Below, piece by piece: positions 29,300-36,889 of a stretch of 64,000 nt of DNA. Position numbers and translations under genes: made by a program. This DNA is from Pelagibius sp. Alg239-R121 (GTDB taxonomy: Bacteria; Pseudomonadota; Alphaproteobacteria; Kiloniellales; Kiloniellaceae), in contig NZ_CAMZOF010000012.1 in NCBI RefSeq assembly GCF_947331435.1, positions 186,001 through 250,000 of the forward strand, read 5' to 3'. Under the pieces are notes generated by a model. The model was not told the origin of the DNA, searched no databases, and worked only from the letters and a program-made list of their open reading frames with translations. Every line of letters begins with the position of its first letter. Position 1 is the first letter of the stretch.

Positions 29300-29947
29300 A
29301 TGACCGAATACAACGCCAAGGACGCCGAACACCTCCATCCTCTGATCCATTCTCACGTGCCTTCGGAGCCTGCTTTGCGGGTTAAGGCGCTGGAAACACT
29401 GTTGGTCGAGAAAGGCCTGTTGGACAGCGCCGCGGTCGATGCCTGGGTAGAGGTCTACAGCGACGAGATCGGACCGAAGGTCGGTGCGGCCGTGGTGGCG
29501 CGCGCTTGGTGCGATGACGGTTTTCGCGAGCGGCTCCTGGCGGATGGCGCGACCGCAATCGGTGAGCTGGGCATTCAGGGTTGGGCACCCAATCACCTGA
29601 AAGTCGTCGAAAACACCGAGAGCGTGCACAACCTGGTGGTCTGCACGCTCTGCTCCTGTTACCCCCACCGCCTGCTGGGTATTCAGCCGGCCTGGTACAA
29701 GCTCGAAGCCTACCGCTCCCGAGCAGTGCGGGACCCGCGCGGTGTCCTGGCCGAGTTCGAGGTCTCGATCCCCGAAACGGTGCGGGTCGATGTTTGGGAC
29801 AGCACCGCGGAATTGCGCTACTTCGTACTGCCGCAAAGACCGGAGGGAAGCGAAGATATGGATGAACAGGCGCTCGCAGCTTTGGTCAGCCGAAACAGTA
29901 TGATCGGGACGCAACGCGATCTTCCGATCGAAACCGGCGGAGCATAA
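29300..29947 (+). CDS. nthA: Nitrile hydratase alpha subunit, cobalt type
   Basis: A 215-residue catalytic subunit of nitrile hydratase, which converts nitriles to amides. The metal-binding claw is VCTLCSCYP, with Cys115, Cys118, Ser119 and Cys120 as ligands. Thr at the third motif position and Tyr after the last Cys are the signature of low-spin Co(III) enzymes; Fe enzymes have VCSLCSCT. Two of the cysteines are normally oxidised to sulfinate/sulfenate. The ATG at 29300 gives the typical MTEYN...HSH start. It is followed after two bases by the beta gene and then an accessory gene. Confidence 0.96.
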   Translation: MTEYNAKDAEHLHPLIHSHVPSEPALRVKALETLLVEKGLLDSAAVDAWVEVYSDEIGPKVGAAVVARAWCDDGFRERLLADGATAIGELGIQGWAPNHLKVVENTESVHNLVVCTLCSCYPHRLLGIQPAWYKLEAYRSRAVRDPRGVLAEFEVSIPETVRVDVWDSTAELRYFVLPQRPEGSEDMDEQALAALVSRNSMIGTQRDLPIETGGA

Positions 29948-29949
29948 TC

Positions 29950-30612
29950 ATGGACGGCATTCATGACGTCGGCGGCAAGCTTGGCTTCGGTCCGATTGGC
30001 ATCACCAGCGACGAGCCGCCGTTCCACGCTCCATGGGAAGGCCGGATGTTTGGTATTGTGCGTTCCATGGCCCGTCCGTCTGATTGGAACGTGGATAAAT
30101 TCCGGCATACGCGCGAGCTCGAAGACCCGGTGCTCTATCTGACGCGGCCCTATTTCGACCAGTGGTACAAGGTCTACGCCTGCATGTTCGTCGGATCCGG
30201 CGTTCTTACTGTGGCCGAACTCGCGTCAGGTGAATCCGATGGAACAAGCCCTGAAGGGCTGCCCGAACCTATGGCAGCCGATGCGGTTGACGGCGCAAAA
30301 AATGGCGGCGCCAGTTTTGAGCGCCCCTACGATGCAAAACCAAAATTTGAAGTTGGCGATACGGCACGCGCACGCCTGATTACGCCGGTGGGACACTGCC
30401 GGTTGCCGGCTTATGTACGCGGTCACCTCGGTAAGATTGCCGATTATCGTGGCGCCCATCTGCTAGCCGATGCATCGGCCCATAACGAAGAGCGGTCGGA
30501 GCCGCTTTACAGCGTGGCCTTCAAGTTGAGCGACTTGTTTCCCGAGCGAGAGGGCTCGACGGATCAGGTTTATCTCGACCTCTGGGAAAGCCATCTTGAA
30601 AATGATGAGTGA
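29950..30612 (+). CDS. nthB: Nitrile hydratase beta subunit
   Basis: A 220-residue partner subunit that completes the active-site cleft. The N-terminus MDGIHDVGGKLGFGPI is the family hallmark, followed by the helical region EGRMFGIVRSMA and the C-terminal SH3-like barrel (FEVGDTARARLITPVGHCRLPAYVRGHLG). Full length for the family. It starts two bases after the alpha stop, and its 3' end overlaps the accessory gene. Confidence 0.96.
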   Translation: MDGIHDVGGKLGFGPIGITSDEPPFHAPWEGRMFGIVRSMARPSDWNVDKFRHTRELEDPVLYLTRPYFDQWYKVYACMFVGSGVLTVAELASGESDGTSPEGLPEPMAADAVDGAKNGGASFERPYDAKPKFEVGDTARARLITPVGHCRLPAYVRGHLGKIADYRGAHLLADASAHNEERSEPLYSVAFKLSDLFPEREGSTDQVYLDLWESHLENDE

Positions 30613-30931
30613 ACTCGGCGACCGGCAGCAACCCGCCTTCGACGAACCTTGGCACGCACAGGCCTATGCCATGTCGCAAGTCCTTATCGAAAGCGGCCGG
30701 ATTACACCTGGCGACTGGGCGGCAGCGCTTGGCAATGCGATCAAAACGCGCCTGGCATCAGGAGCGCCCGATACGACTGATAGTTACTTTGCGGCCATTA
30801 CAGATGCGCTGGAAAGCGTGCTCGCCGTCAAAGAGCAGGAAATCAACCATACCGTAGAGGCTTGGCGCGATGCCTACGAAACCACTCCGCACGGCAAGCC
30901 AGTGAAGCTGAAAACCGGCAAACCCGAATAG
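30602..30931 (+). CDS. Nitrile hydratase accessory/activator protein (P14K/NhlE-like)
   Basis: A small (about 109 residues) protein related to the N-terminal half of the beta subunit. It reads FDEPWHAQAYAMSQVLIESGRITPGDWAAALG, then YFAAITDALESVL. In cobalt enzymes this type of protein forms a complex with alpha and mediates metal loading by subunit exchange. Tandem ATG codons at 30602 and 30605 lie inside the end of the beta gene, so translation is coupled. No cobalt transporter or amidase gene follows. Confidence 0.9.
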   Translation: MMSELGDRQQPAFDEPWHAQAYAMSQVLIESGRITPGDWAAALGNAIKTRLASGAPDTTDSYFAAITDALESVLAVKEQEINHTVEAWRDAYETTPHGKPVKLKTGKPE

Positions 30932-30973
30932 AGAACTTGGTCGCACTCTTGATGGGCCGCCTACATTCCCCGC

Positions 30974-31804
30974 TTATGACTCGTTTGCAGTGATGGCAGC
31001 GCGCCCCTCATCAGTTCCGGCGGTGCTTTTGGCGACCGGACGTCCGGCCGCCAGCCAGTAACCGTAGCCCATAAAAAGTGCGCCCGAGGCAGTGTTACCG
31101 AGGGTCACCCAAAGCAGATTGCGTCCGGCCCCGAAGAGCGAGACTTTGTCGGGATGTTCCGACAGCAGCGCGACGCTAAAGACCGTCATATTGGCCACCG
31201 AGTGCTCGAACCCTGCCGCGATGAAAGCAAAGAGGCACCAAAAGATGATCAGGCACTTGGCGGCGTCGTTCTGAGTGCGCGACGCGCCCCAGATTGCCAG
31301 GCAAACCAGCCAATTACACAGCATGGCGCGAACAAAAAGCTCGAACGCGGGCGCCGTCATTTTCTTGGCGGCCACGGCATGAAGAAGATCCTGTCCTCCC
31401 GCCTGCAAAACGACTCCACCGCCCCCTGCAACAAAAAGCGCTCCCAGGAGAACTGAACCGCCAAGGTTTCCGAACCAGGTCGCTGCCCAGGCGCGCAACA
31501 CCTGAACAGTTCTGATTCTGCCGGTCAGCCTCCCGATCGCCATGTACATGGTGTAACCGGTGAAGAGCTCGGAACCGGCAAAGACCACCAGCGTTAAGGC
31601 GATGCCGAAACTTACCCCCATGATCAGATTGCGCAGGGCAGGATCGGCGTTCTGCCCGACTGAAAATATCAGCAGGATGCCCATGCCGACGTACGCGCCG
31701 GCCATCATAGCCGCAACCCAGAAGCCAAGCGGATTCCTGGCGAGAAATTCGGTCTTGGCAACGGATAGTTTGCCGAAGGCCGAAACGGAGTCACCAAGCG
31801 TCAT
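30974..31804 (-). CDS. Formate/nitrite transporter family protein (NirC-like)
   Basis: A 276-residue pentameric-channel protein with six transmembrane helices. The central-gate motif GFEHSVANMTVF contains the conserved pore His, and helix 2 carries GSELFTGYTMY. FNT proteins conduct small monovalent anions such as formate, nitrite or lactate. As the last gene of a probable nitric oxide reductase operon, nitrite is the likely substrate. Its start overlaps the stop of the preceding membrane-protein gene by four bases. Confidence 0.9.
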   Translation of the reverse strand: MTLGDSVSAFGKLSVAKTEFLARNPLGFWVAAMMAGAYVGMGILLIFSVGQNADPALRNLIMGVSFGIALTLVVFAGSELFTGYTMYMAIGRLTGRIRTVQVLRAWAATWFGNLGGSVLLGALFVAGGGGVVLQAGGQDLLHAVAAKKMTAPAFELFVRAMLCNWLVCLAIWGASRTQNDAAKCLIIFWCLFAFIAAGFEHSVANMTVFSVALLSEHPDKVSLFGAGRNLLWVTLGNTASGALFMGYGYWLAAGRPVAKSTAGTDEGRAAITANES

Positions 31805-32388
31805 ACCGTCACCTTATTCGTTTTTGACTGAGAAGCGCCCGTTTCGCTGGGGGATGGGAAAAACAACGGAAACGTCCAAGCGAGGCTCACGGCAATCGCA
31901 GCAATGAGAAAACCATAGCCCAGGCGTTGCTGGTCGGAGACCAAGTAGGAATTGCAGATTCTCAAGGGTGCATGAATGTAGAGAAAGCCCAGAACACCCA
32001 GCATGGAAATGGCATTCGCTTTCAGGAACCCCCGCAAAAAAGGGTGCGCCTGACGCCAAGCCAGCGCAAGTGAGGCCCCAACCAGCGTTGGCAGGGTCAA
32101 AAACTTCGCGAACTCGACGAACGGGTTGATCAAAGAAGCATCGATATAGCGCGGCAGCATCCAGAAAAAGACAGCGAAGACCGCCACTAGCGTGATCGCA
32201 TTGGCAAAGTAAGCAGGTAGTTTCACAAACCGCAGGTCGGTTGCGAGCAGCAGCAACACGCCCGCAAGCGCAAGCGCGGGCAGTTGCAGCAACATATGCG
32301 TAACCGGGTCCGCCTCAAGTTCTCCGCGGAAAACCACGCAGCCGGAGAACAGGACAGCGGACAGGACGGCGAAGAGCGTACGCGTCAC
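31801..32388 (-). CDS. Membrane protein of the heme-copper reductase cluster (orf1-like)
   Basis: A 195-residue membrane protein with about five or six hydrophobic segments and no family name I can assign securely. Notable is the polar segment LYIHAPLRICNSYLVSDQQ between helices 4 and 5. It sits between the SCO/SenC gene (four-base overlap) and the FNT gene (four-base overlap). This position matches 'orf1', the unassigned membrane protein in the norSY-senC-orf1 clusters described in ammonia-oxidising bacteria. A role in assembling the reductase is inferred from context only. Confidence 0.75.
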   Translation of the reverse strand: MTRTLFAVLSAVLFSGCVVFRGELEADPVTHMLLQLPALALAGVLLLLATDLRFVKLPAYFANAITLVAVFAVFFWMLPRYIDASLINPFVEFAKFLTLPTLVGASLALAWRQAHPFLRGFLKANAISMLGVLGFLYIHAPLRICNSYLVSDQQRLGYGFLIAAIAVSLAWTFPLFFPSPSETGASQSKTNKVTV

Positions 32389-33026
32389 AACCTCTCCTCC
32401 AGCGCGCGATAGGCGCCCTCAACGTCATCGATGTCGAAGACGGCGGAGAAACGTCCCGACGGATCGATCAAATGCATTGCAGCGTTGTGCTCGTATCCGC
32501 CCCAGACGTCGGGGATCACCCGTAAACCGAAGCTGCGTTTCATCAGCTCCAAATCCTGTACGCCGACCCGCGCAATGTTCCAAAGAACACCATCCGCTCC
32601 ATGCGCCTCGGCATATCCGCGCAGCTCTTCCGGGCCGTCCTGCTCAGGATCGAAGCTGACCGAAAGCAGGCGCACCCGGTCTCCCAAGCCGGATTGCTTC
32701 AGACGGTCCCGCAGCTGCGCATAGTCGCTTCCAGCGGTCTGACAAATGGTTGGGCAACTGGTGTAGATGAACTCCACCAGGGTAATCTGCCGTTCCTCGC
32801 CGGCCTTGTCAGCGAACGCCCCATGGGTCAAACCCAGTATCCGGCCGTTCATATCCTCGAGCAACAGAGAAGGCACTTGCGGTCGGGACTCGGCAACCTG
32901 CAGGCGGCGGGCGCTTTCCTCGGTCAGCGCCCGAAACCCATCGGTGGCTGCCCAGAGAGTGCCGACGCCCAAAACGAGGACGCCGAGACTCGGAAACCAG
33001 CGGTAGATGGATGACTGGGCACTCAT
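32385..33026 (-). CDS. SCO/SenC family copper-assembly protein
   Basis: A 213-residue membrane-anchored thioredoxin-fold protein. The N-terminal anchor (FPSLGVLVLGVGTLWAA, about 12-28) is followed by the copper-binding CxxxC in YTSCPTICQTAG and the third ligand His in AAMHLIDPSGRF. It delivers or reduces copper for the CuA site of the neighbouring subunit II. The ATG at 33026 overlaps the subunit I stop in an ATGA, which rules out the longer frame starting at 33155. Confidence 0.92.
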   Translation of the reverse strand: MSAQSSIYRWFPSLGVLVLGVGTLWAATDGFRALTEESARRLQVAESRPQVPSLLLEDMNGRILGLTHGAFADKAGEERQITLVEFIYTSCPTICQTAGSDYAQLRDRLKQSGLGDRVRLLSVSFDPEQDGPEELRGYAEAHGADGVLWNIARVGVQDLELMKRSFGLRVIPDVWGGYEHNAAMHLIDPSGRFSAVFDIDDVEGAYRALEERL

Positions 33027-34468
33027 GACCTCTGGCCTCGGCCCAGCCCAACCGCATACTTCAGCACCAGTGCCAGGGTCGACAGCACCACCAGTGCGGC
33101 GAAAAGGGTACCGATCCGGTCCTGCAGGATCCACCCAGGCAGATGCACGGCCCAACGGCGGGGTACTGACAGGGCGCCGGAGATCAGGAACACCATTGTA
33201 AAGCCGGCAGCCCCGACCAGATAAGTGCCAAAAGTGGCCTTGTCCAGCGTGGACATTCCTGCTTCCGACGCCTGCCCCTTACGGACCAGCCAGGCCATGA
33301 ATCCGAAGCTCATGGCGACCTCACCGAGCAACAGATAGATGTGAAAATGCCCGGGAACCCATTGGGTGTTGTGCATCACTTTATTAACCACAAGCATCCC
33401 GTCGATGATCGCCGGGATCGCGCCGATCGACCAACCGCCAACACCCAGCACAAGCAGGGATAGGCCAAGATCCCACCGCGCTTTCGAGCCGTGAAGATAG
33501 ACGCCGAGCGAGAATGCCGTAACCGCAAGCAGCGGCACGCCATTCAAGTAGGACACCACCTGCCCCATCACCAGTATCCACCCCGGCATAACCACATCCT
33601 GCTGCAGGTGATGCGGATAGACCGCCATGACGAAGAGCAGGATAGCGCTCCAGGCAATGATAAACGGCCGGGAAGACTTCCAGGGTCGTCCTGTGTACTC
33701 CGGTACGATCTCATAGACCGCAATCACCGCCATGTAGATTGAGGCGTTGATGAAGACGTGGCCGAAGAAATAGATCGCGTTCTTCGCCAGGAGAGCGTCG
33801 ACCGCAAAGCCCGGCACCAGCAGATGCACCAGGCTGGCAACCAGCACGGCGGCACCCACGACGGTTCCCAGGGTGTTGAACACGGTGACGGCGGCCGCGG
33901 CGATAATGGTGGGCGGCGGTCCGTCCGCCGGGTCGGCACCAGCAAAGACGACATGCCATCCAAGCGCACGGGCGAGCCCGCCGTAGCGTTTAATAACGGG
34001 ATAGCCAATCGCGAGATAGTACAGCAGAAAGCCAACGCCGATAGAGACATAACCTAAGATAAAGGTCGCTGCAGCCCAGGGTTCCCAGGCGCCGCCCGCG
34101 ATGGCAGGCAAAGGGAAGAGAAAGGTCCACGCACCCCCGAATTCGCCGAGAAAAATCGCGCTGAGAATCAGCACCACCCCCAGCAGAAACAAGCCGAGGA
34201 AGGCCCAGTACATCGCCGCGCTTAATTGGACGTAGCGGCCTACGAAATACCACATGATGGCGGCACCTGAGAGACCGGCAACACCCACCATCCCGGCCCC
34301 GTGCGCGGTCAGGATCTGATAGAACAGTGCGGGATCCAGCTCGATAAATTCGCCTTGCGCCGCGCGCATGATCAAGCCGAGCGCCATCATCAGGACAAAG
34401 ACCAGACCTGACAGCAGCATGGTGAACTTAACGGCGCCGGCGTGGGGTTTGATTTCCGCTTCGGACAT
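33023..34468 (-). CDS. Heme-copper oxidoreductase subunit I, probable sNOR-type nitric oxide reductase (NorS-like)
   Basis: A 481-residue protein with about 12 helices. Heme ligands are His56 (LTAHGAGM) and His374/His376 (WVPGHFHIY). Active-site metal ligands are His237 (FFGHVFINAS) and His286/His287 (YPHHLQQD). In oxygen-reducing A and B families, the residue four after the first metal His is the cross-linked Tyr; here it is Asn241. Loss of that Tyr is a trait of nitric-oxide-reducing heme-copper families. With CuA subunit II, SenC, an orf1-like membrane protein, a nitrite channel and a NsrR-like regulator next door, the sNOR assignment is favoured. A divergent ba3-type oxidase remains the alternative, and automatic annotation would probably say cytochrome oxidase. 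Confidence 0.85.
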   Translation of the reverse strand: MSEAEIKPHAGAVKFTMLLSGLVFVLMMALGLIMRAAQGEFIELDPALFYQILTAHGAGMVGVAGLSGAAIMWYFVGRYVQLSAAMYWAFLGLFLLGVVLILSAIFLGEFGGAWTFLFPLPAIAGGAWEPWAAATFILGYVSIGVGFLLYYLAIGYPVIKRYGGLARALGWHVVFAGADPADGPPPTIIAAAAVTVFNTLGTVVGAAVLVASLVHLLVPGFAVDALLAKNAIYFFGHVFINASIYMAVIAVYEIVPEYTGRPWKSSRPFIIAWSAILLFVMAVYPHHLQQDVVMPGWILVMGQVVSYLNGVPLLAVTAFSLGVYLHGSKARWDLGLSLLVLGVGGWSIGAIPAIIDGMLVVNKVMHNTQWVPGHFHIYLLLGEVAMSFGFMAWLVRKGQASEAGMSTLDKATFGTYLVGAAGFTMVFLISGALSVPRRWAVHLPGWILQDRIGTLFAALVVLSTLALVLKYAVGLGRGQRS

Positions 34469-34479
34469 GTCAGCCTCCC

Positions 34480-34983
34480 TTAGTTCGCAACGACGGTGAA
34501 TTCGTCGAGCATGTCGTGATGGCCGACGCCGCAGAACTCCATGCAGAGCACGCGGTAGTCACCCGGTGTATCGAAAACGTATTCCACTTGATTGACGTAG
34601 CCCGGCATGGCCTGAGTCTGAAACAGCAGGCGACCTTCGGAATCGACAACGCCGAACCCGTGGTTCACATCTTCGGTATGGAGATTAAAGACAATCGGTT
34701 TTCCTGCCGGAAGCTCCGACCTATCGATTTCCCAATACCACTGTCCGCCGGTTGCATTGACCTGAATCGCGGCATCGCCGGAAGCCAGGGCATGGGGCCA
34801 TTCACGCAGGGAGGCCACTGTAACCAGTAAACCAACAGCCAGCATGACCCATATAAGCTGGCTGCGCCGACTATTGGTGTCACCAAGTTGTCTGTCCGCA
34901 TTGGTCGCGCGAACGACACGATAAAATACGAAGGCGAGCAGGATCATCAACGCCAGGGTGACAGCCAGAACTAGGGTCTGCAT
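34480..34983 (-). CDS. Heme-copper oxidoreductase subunit II with CuA site (NorY-like)
   Basis: A 167-residue protein with two N-terminal membrane helices (about 3-22 and 42-60) and a periplasmic cupredoxin domain. The CuA site is complete: the upstream His in DVNHGFGV and CMEFCGVGHHDM with the CxxxCxxxHxxM spacing. It passes electrons from cytochrome c to subunit I. It is the first gene of the leftward operon, 12 bases before subunit I. Its promoter region holds the 19-base palindrome at 35000-35018. Confidence 0.9.
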   Translation of the reverse strand: MQTLVLAVTLALMILLAFVFYRVVRATNADRQLGDTNSRRSQLIWVMLAVGLLVTVASLREWPHALASGDAAIQVNATGGQWYWEIDRSELPAGKPIVFNLHTEDVNHGFGVVDSEGRLLFQTQAMPGYVNQVEYVFDTPGDYRVLCMEFCGVGHHDMLDEFTVVAN

Positions 34984-34999
34984 ATCTCTCTCCTTTTTT

Positions 35000-35018
35000 T
35001 AGGTATTTTATATACCTA
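35000..35018. promoter_or_regulatory. Candidate NsrR operator 1 (AGGTAT-N5-ATACCT)
   Basis: TAGGTAT-TTTAT-ATACCTA is a perfect 7+5+7 palindrome in the 85-base gap between divergent subunit II and nsrR-like genes, 17 bases upstream of the subunit II start. The same AGGTAT-N5-ATACCT core occurs at 36654-36670. The AT-rich inverted repeat with this half-site spacing resembles Rrf2/NsrR sites. Confidence 0.7.
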
Positions 35019-35068
35019 TTTTTAGCGACACAATTGATCTGTCAATCGCAATCTGTCAAGAATGCGTG

Positions 35069-35515
35069 ATGCAGATCACGACTTTCTCGGATTACTGTCT
35101 CAGAATCCTGATCTTTCTTGCTGTCAGCGATGGACAGCAGGCGAGCTCACGTGAGATCGCCGAACGCTATGGCATTTCCGTTCACCATGTTGCCAAAGCC
35201 TCAAAATGGCTGGTGCGACAGGGTTACGTCGCGGCCACAAGGGGCAAAGGCGGTGGCCTGCGCCTTGCCCGCCAACCCGATCAAATCAAGATCGGCGAAG
35301 TGATCGGTCGGGCGGAAACCGGTACAGGACTGGTCGAATGCATGCGCAGCGGCAAAGGCAGTTGCGCAATTGAAGGATCCTGCGGACTGGCCGCTATTCT
35401 GGACGAAGCCCGCGACGCCTTCTTTGATACCTTGGACCGCTATACACTCGCCGACGCCATCACCAAGCGAAAGGGCTTAGCCAAGCTTCTGCAGCTGCTG
35501 GATACCCGGCCCTAA
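35069..35515 (+). CDS. nsrR: Rrf2 family regulator, NsrR-like nitric oxide sensor
   Basis: A 148-residue Rrf2 protein. The opening MQITTFSDYCLRILIFLA and winged helix (EIAERYGISVHHVAKASKWL, wing RGKGGGLRLAR) match NsrR. Three cysteines, C-x7-C-x5-C (91, 99 and 105 from ATG 35069), are placed as iron-sulphur ligands. NsrR represses nitric oxide detoxification genes until NO damages its cluster. It is divergent from the reductase operon, with the palindrome between. Its 3' end overlaps the convergent gene by 39 bases. IscR is less likely, since no isc/suf genes are near. Confidence 0.88.
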   Translation: MQITTFSDYCLRILIFLAVSDGQQASSREIAERYGISVHHVAKASKWLVRQGYVAATRGKGGGLRLARQPDQIKIGEVIGRAETGTGLVECMRSGKGSCAIEGSCGLAAILDEARDAFFDTLDRYTLADAITKRKGLAKLLQLLDTRP

Positions 35516-35995
35516 GGAATGGTGTAAGCCGCTGGCAAAAGCCTCCCCAGTCCTGCGTCCCGCCACGACCGCCAGAGCCAGGAGCATCGGCAGCTTCACG
35601 GCCTGAGAAAGAACGTACAGAAGATGCATCCGGGATTCGGGAAGAGGCCGATCGGCCAGTACCGCAAGGAGCCGCTCGTCGAGCAATGGCCTCAGCAGGA
35701 AATTCTCACCCAAGGTTATTGCCAGGCATAAACCCGCAATAACCGGCAACAGTCCCAAAGATCTTCCGCGAGAAGCCAAAAGCACTGCCCCCAGAAGCAG
35801 GATCGACATCGCAACCTCGACTGGACCAAACAGTCCGAAAGTCACGCGGCCCAAATCAAGCGCTTCCTTGAAGTTAATTAGGGGAGCAGTGAACTTGACC
35901 GGCGTCGCAATAAAGGACACGCCGAGAATCAATCCGCACCAGACGGACGCAATAAGCGTCGCCACCCTGCGCGCAGTGTCAGAGGCTACATTCAT
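35477..35995 (-). CDS. Uncharacterised four-helix membrane protein (DUF4149-like)
   Basis: A 172-residue protein with four hydrophobic segments (LIASVWCGLILGVSFIA near 13-30, then around 65-80, 85-100 and 135-150). It resembles the small DUF4149/TMEM205-like group, but I am not certain. It is the third gene of the leftward operon behind a small membrane protein and cytochrome c, 21 bases after the cytochrome gene. Its end overlaps the convergent nsrR-like gene. Confidence 0.7.
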   Translation of the reverse strand: MNVASDTARRVATLIASVWCGLILGVSFIATPVKFTAPLINFKEALDLGRVTFGLFGPVEVAMSILLLGAVLLASRGRSLGLLPVIAGLCLAITLGENFLLRPLLDERLLAVLADRPLPESRMHLLYVLSQAVKLPMLLALAVVAGRRTGEAFASGLHHSLGPGIQQLQKLG

Positions 35996-36016
35996 GGTCG
36001 TCAGATTCCGCCACGT

Positions 36017-36415
36017 TCAATTCGATCCGATTTCGGGGAAATTCCGCAAGTAGGCATTGAGATTTTCGATGTCCGCCGGTTTTTTGAGACCCGGAAAGGC
36101 CATTTTGGTACCCGGCACATATTTCTTCGGCGCAGTCAGAAAGGCCGCCAGAGTTTCGTCTGTCCAGACCAAGCCATCACCGCTCTTGGCAAGCATGGCC
36201 TTCGAGAATTTGTATCCGTCGATCGATCCGGCCGCCCGGCCAAATAGACCATTGAGCTGAGGCCCGATTTTGTGCTTCGCGCCTTCACCAACCAAATGAC
36301 AAGACTTACACTTCCGGAAGACCTTCTCCCCCAATTTCTGATCACCCGCGACGGCGGGTTGCGCAACCGTAATCGCGGCAACAAACATACCCAAGAGCAC
36401 CAAATTTCCTTGCAT
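36017..36415 (-). CDS. Class I cytochrome c (periplasmic)
   Basis: A 132-residue c-type cytochrome. The signal peptide (NLVLLGMFVAAITVAQPAVA) ends near residue 23. The heme is bound at CKSCH, with the distal Met ligand in GTKMAFPGLKK, the c550/c2-like arrangement. The ATG at 36415, behind GGGAGAGAAG, is preferred to one ten codons earlier. Shared candidate control with the reductase operon makes it the probable electron donor to the CuA subunit. Confidence 0.92.
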   Translation of the reverse strand: MQGNLVLLGMFVAAITVAQPAVAGDQKLGEKVFRKCKSCHLVGEGAKHKIGPQLNGLFGRAAGSIDGYKFSKAMLAKSGDGLVWTDETLAAFLTAPKKYVPGTKMAFPGLKKPADIENLNAYLRNFPEIGSN

Positions 36416-36461
36416 TCGTCTTCTCTCTCCCGAATTGCCGTTCAAATCGAATTCGTGGCGT

Positions 36462-36626
36462 TCAAATTATAAAAAGGGCCACAAGCACGGTTACCAGGCC
36501 CCAAAAACACATGTTGACGAAGGAGCGCAGGATCCCGCCGTCCTCCTCGATGCTGATGCCGACTCGTTTAATCACGAGATCACCCGGCATGAGAAAAGCT
36601 ATGAGAATCCAACGAAACACGGACAT
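36462..36626 (-). CDS. Small (54-residue) membrane protein upstream of cytochrome c
   Basis: A short leftward gene starting MSVFRWILIAFLMPGDLVIK and ending in a hydrophobic tail (FWGLVTVLVALFII). GGAG lies eight bases before the ATG. One C-terminal transmembrane segment (about residues 38-54) and a short hydrophobic N-terminus are visible, with acidic residues between (ISIEEDGG). It lies between the palindrome at 36641-36683 and the cytochrome c gene, 46 bases from the latter, so it should be first in that operon. No homologue is recognised. Small subunits or assembly factors of heme-copper enzymes often have this form. Confidence 0.6.
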   Translation of the reverse strand: MSVFRWILIAFLMPGDLVIKRVGISIEEDGGILRSFVNMCFWGLVTVLVALFII

Positions 36627-36640
36627 GGCTTGAACTCCGA

Positions 36641-36683
36641 CTCTCGATTAAATAGGTATATTAAATACCTGTTTAATCGAGAG
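36641..36683. promoter_or_regulatory. Candidate NsrR operator 2 within a 43-base palindrome
   Basis: The core AGGTAT-ATTAA-ATACCT (36654-36670) repeats the site at 35000-35018. It is embedded in a longer near-perfect inverted repeat with outer arms CTCTCGATTAAA and TTTAATCGAGAG. It lies 14 bases before the start of the 54-residue membrane protein gene. A transcript hairpin is possible, but no T-run follows, so an operator is favoured. Confidence 0.65.
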
Positions 36684-36889
36684 CACGCCTGGATGCAACA
36701 ACGGAATTCAGAAAAGTACACCGGTCTCATTAGATAGCGCCGCGTCAGAGACACTGAATTTTCACTCGTGCAGCCTTTGCACGACGCCATTGCTGCTCCT
36801 GCGGTTTATTCCTGCTGCGACCGGCAATATTCTAGGGGCCTCTACGATCAGTCCGTTGCCAAAACCCAACAGATAGAGAAAGACAACAG

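Noticed and set aside
35031-35045. ATTGATCTGTCAAT resembling an Fnr/Dnr box upstream of the nsrR-like gene
   Set aside because: The TTGA and TCAA half-sites are four rather than six bases apart, so it does not fit the Fnr spacing.
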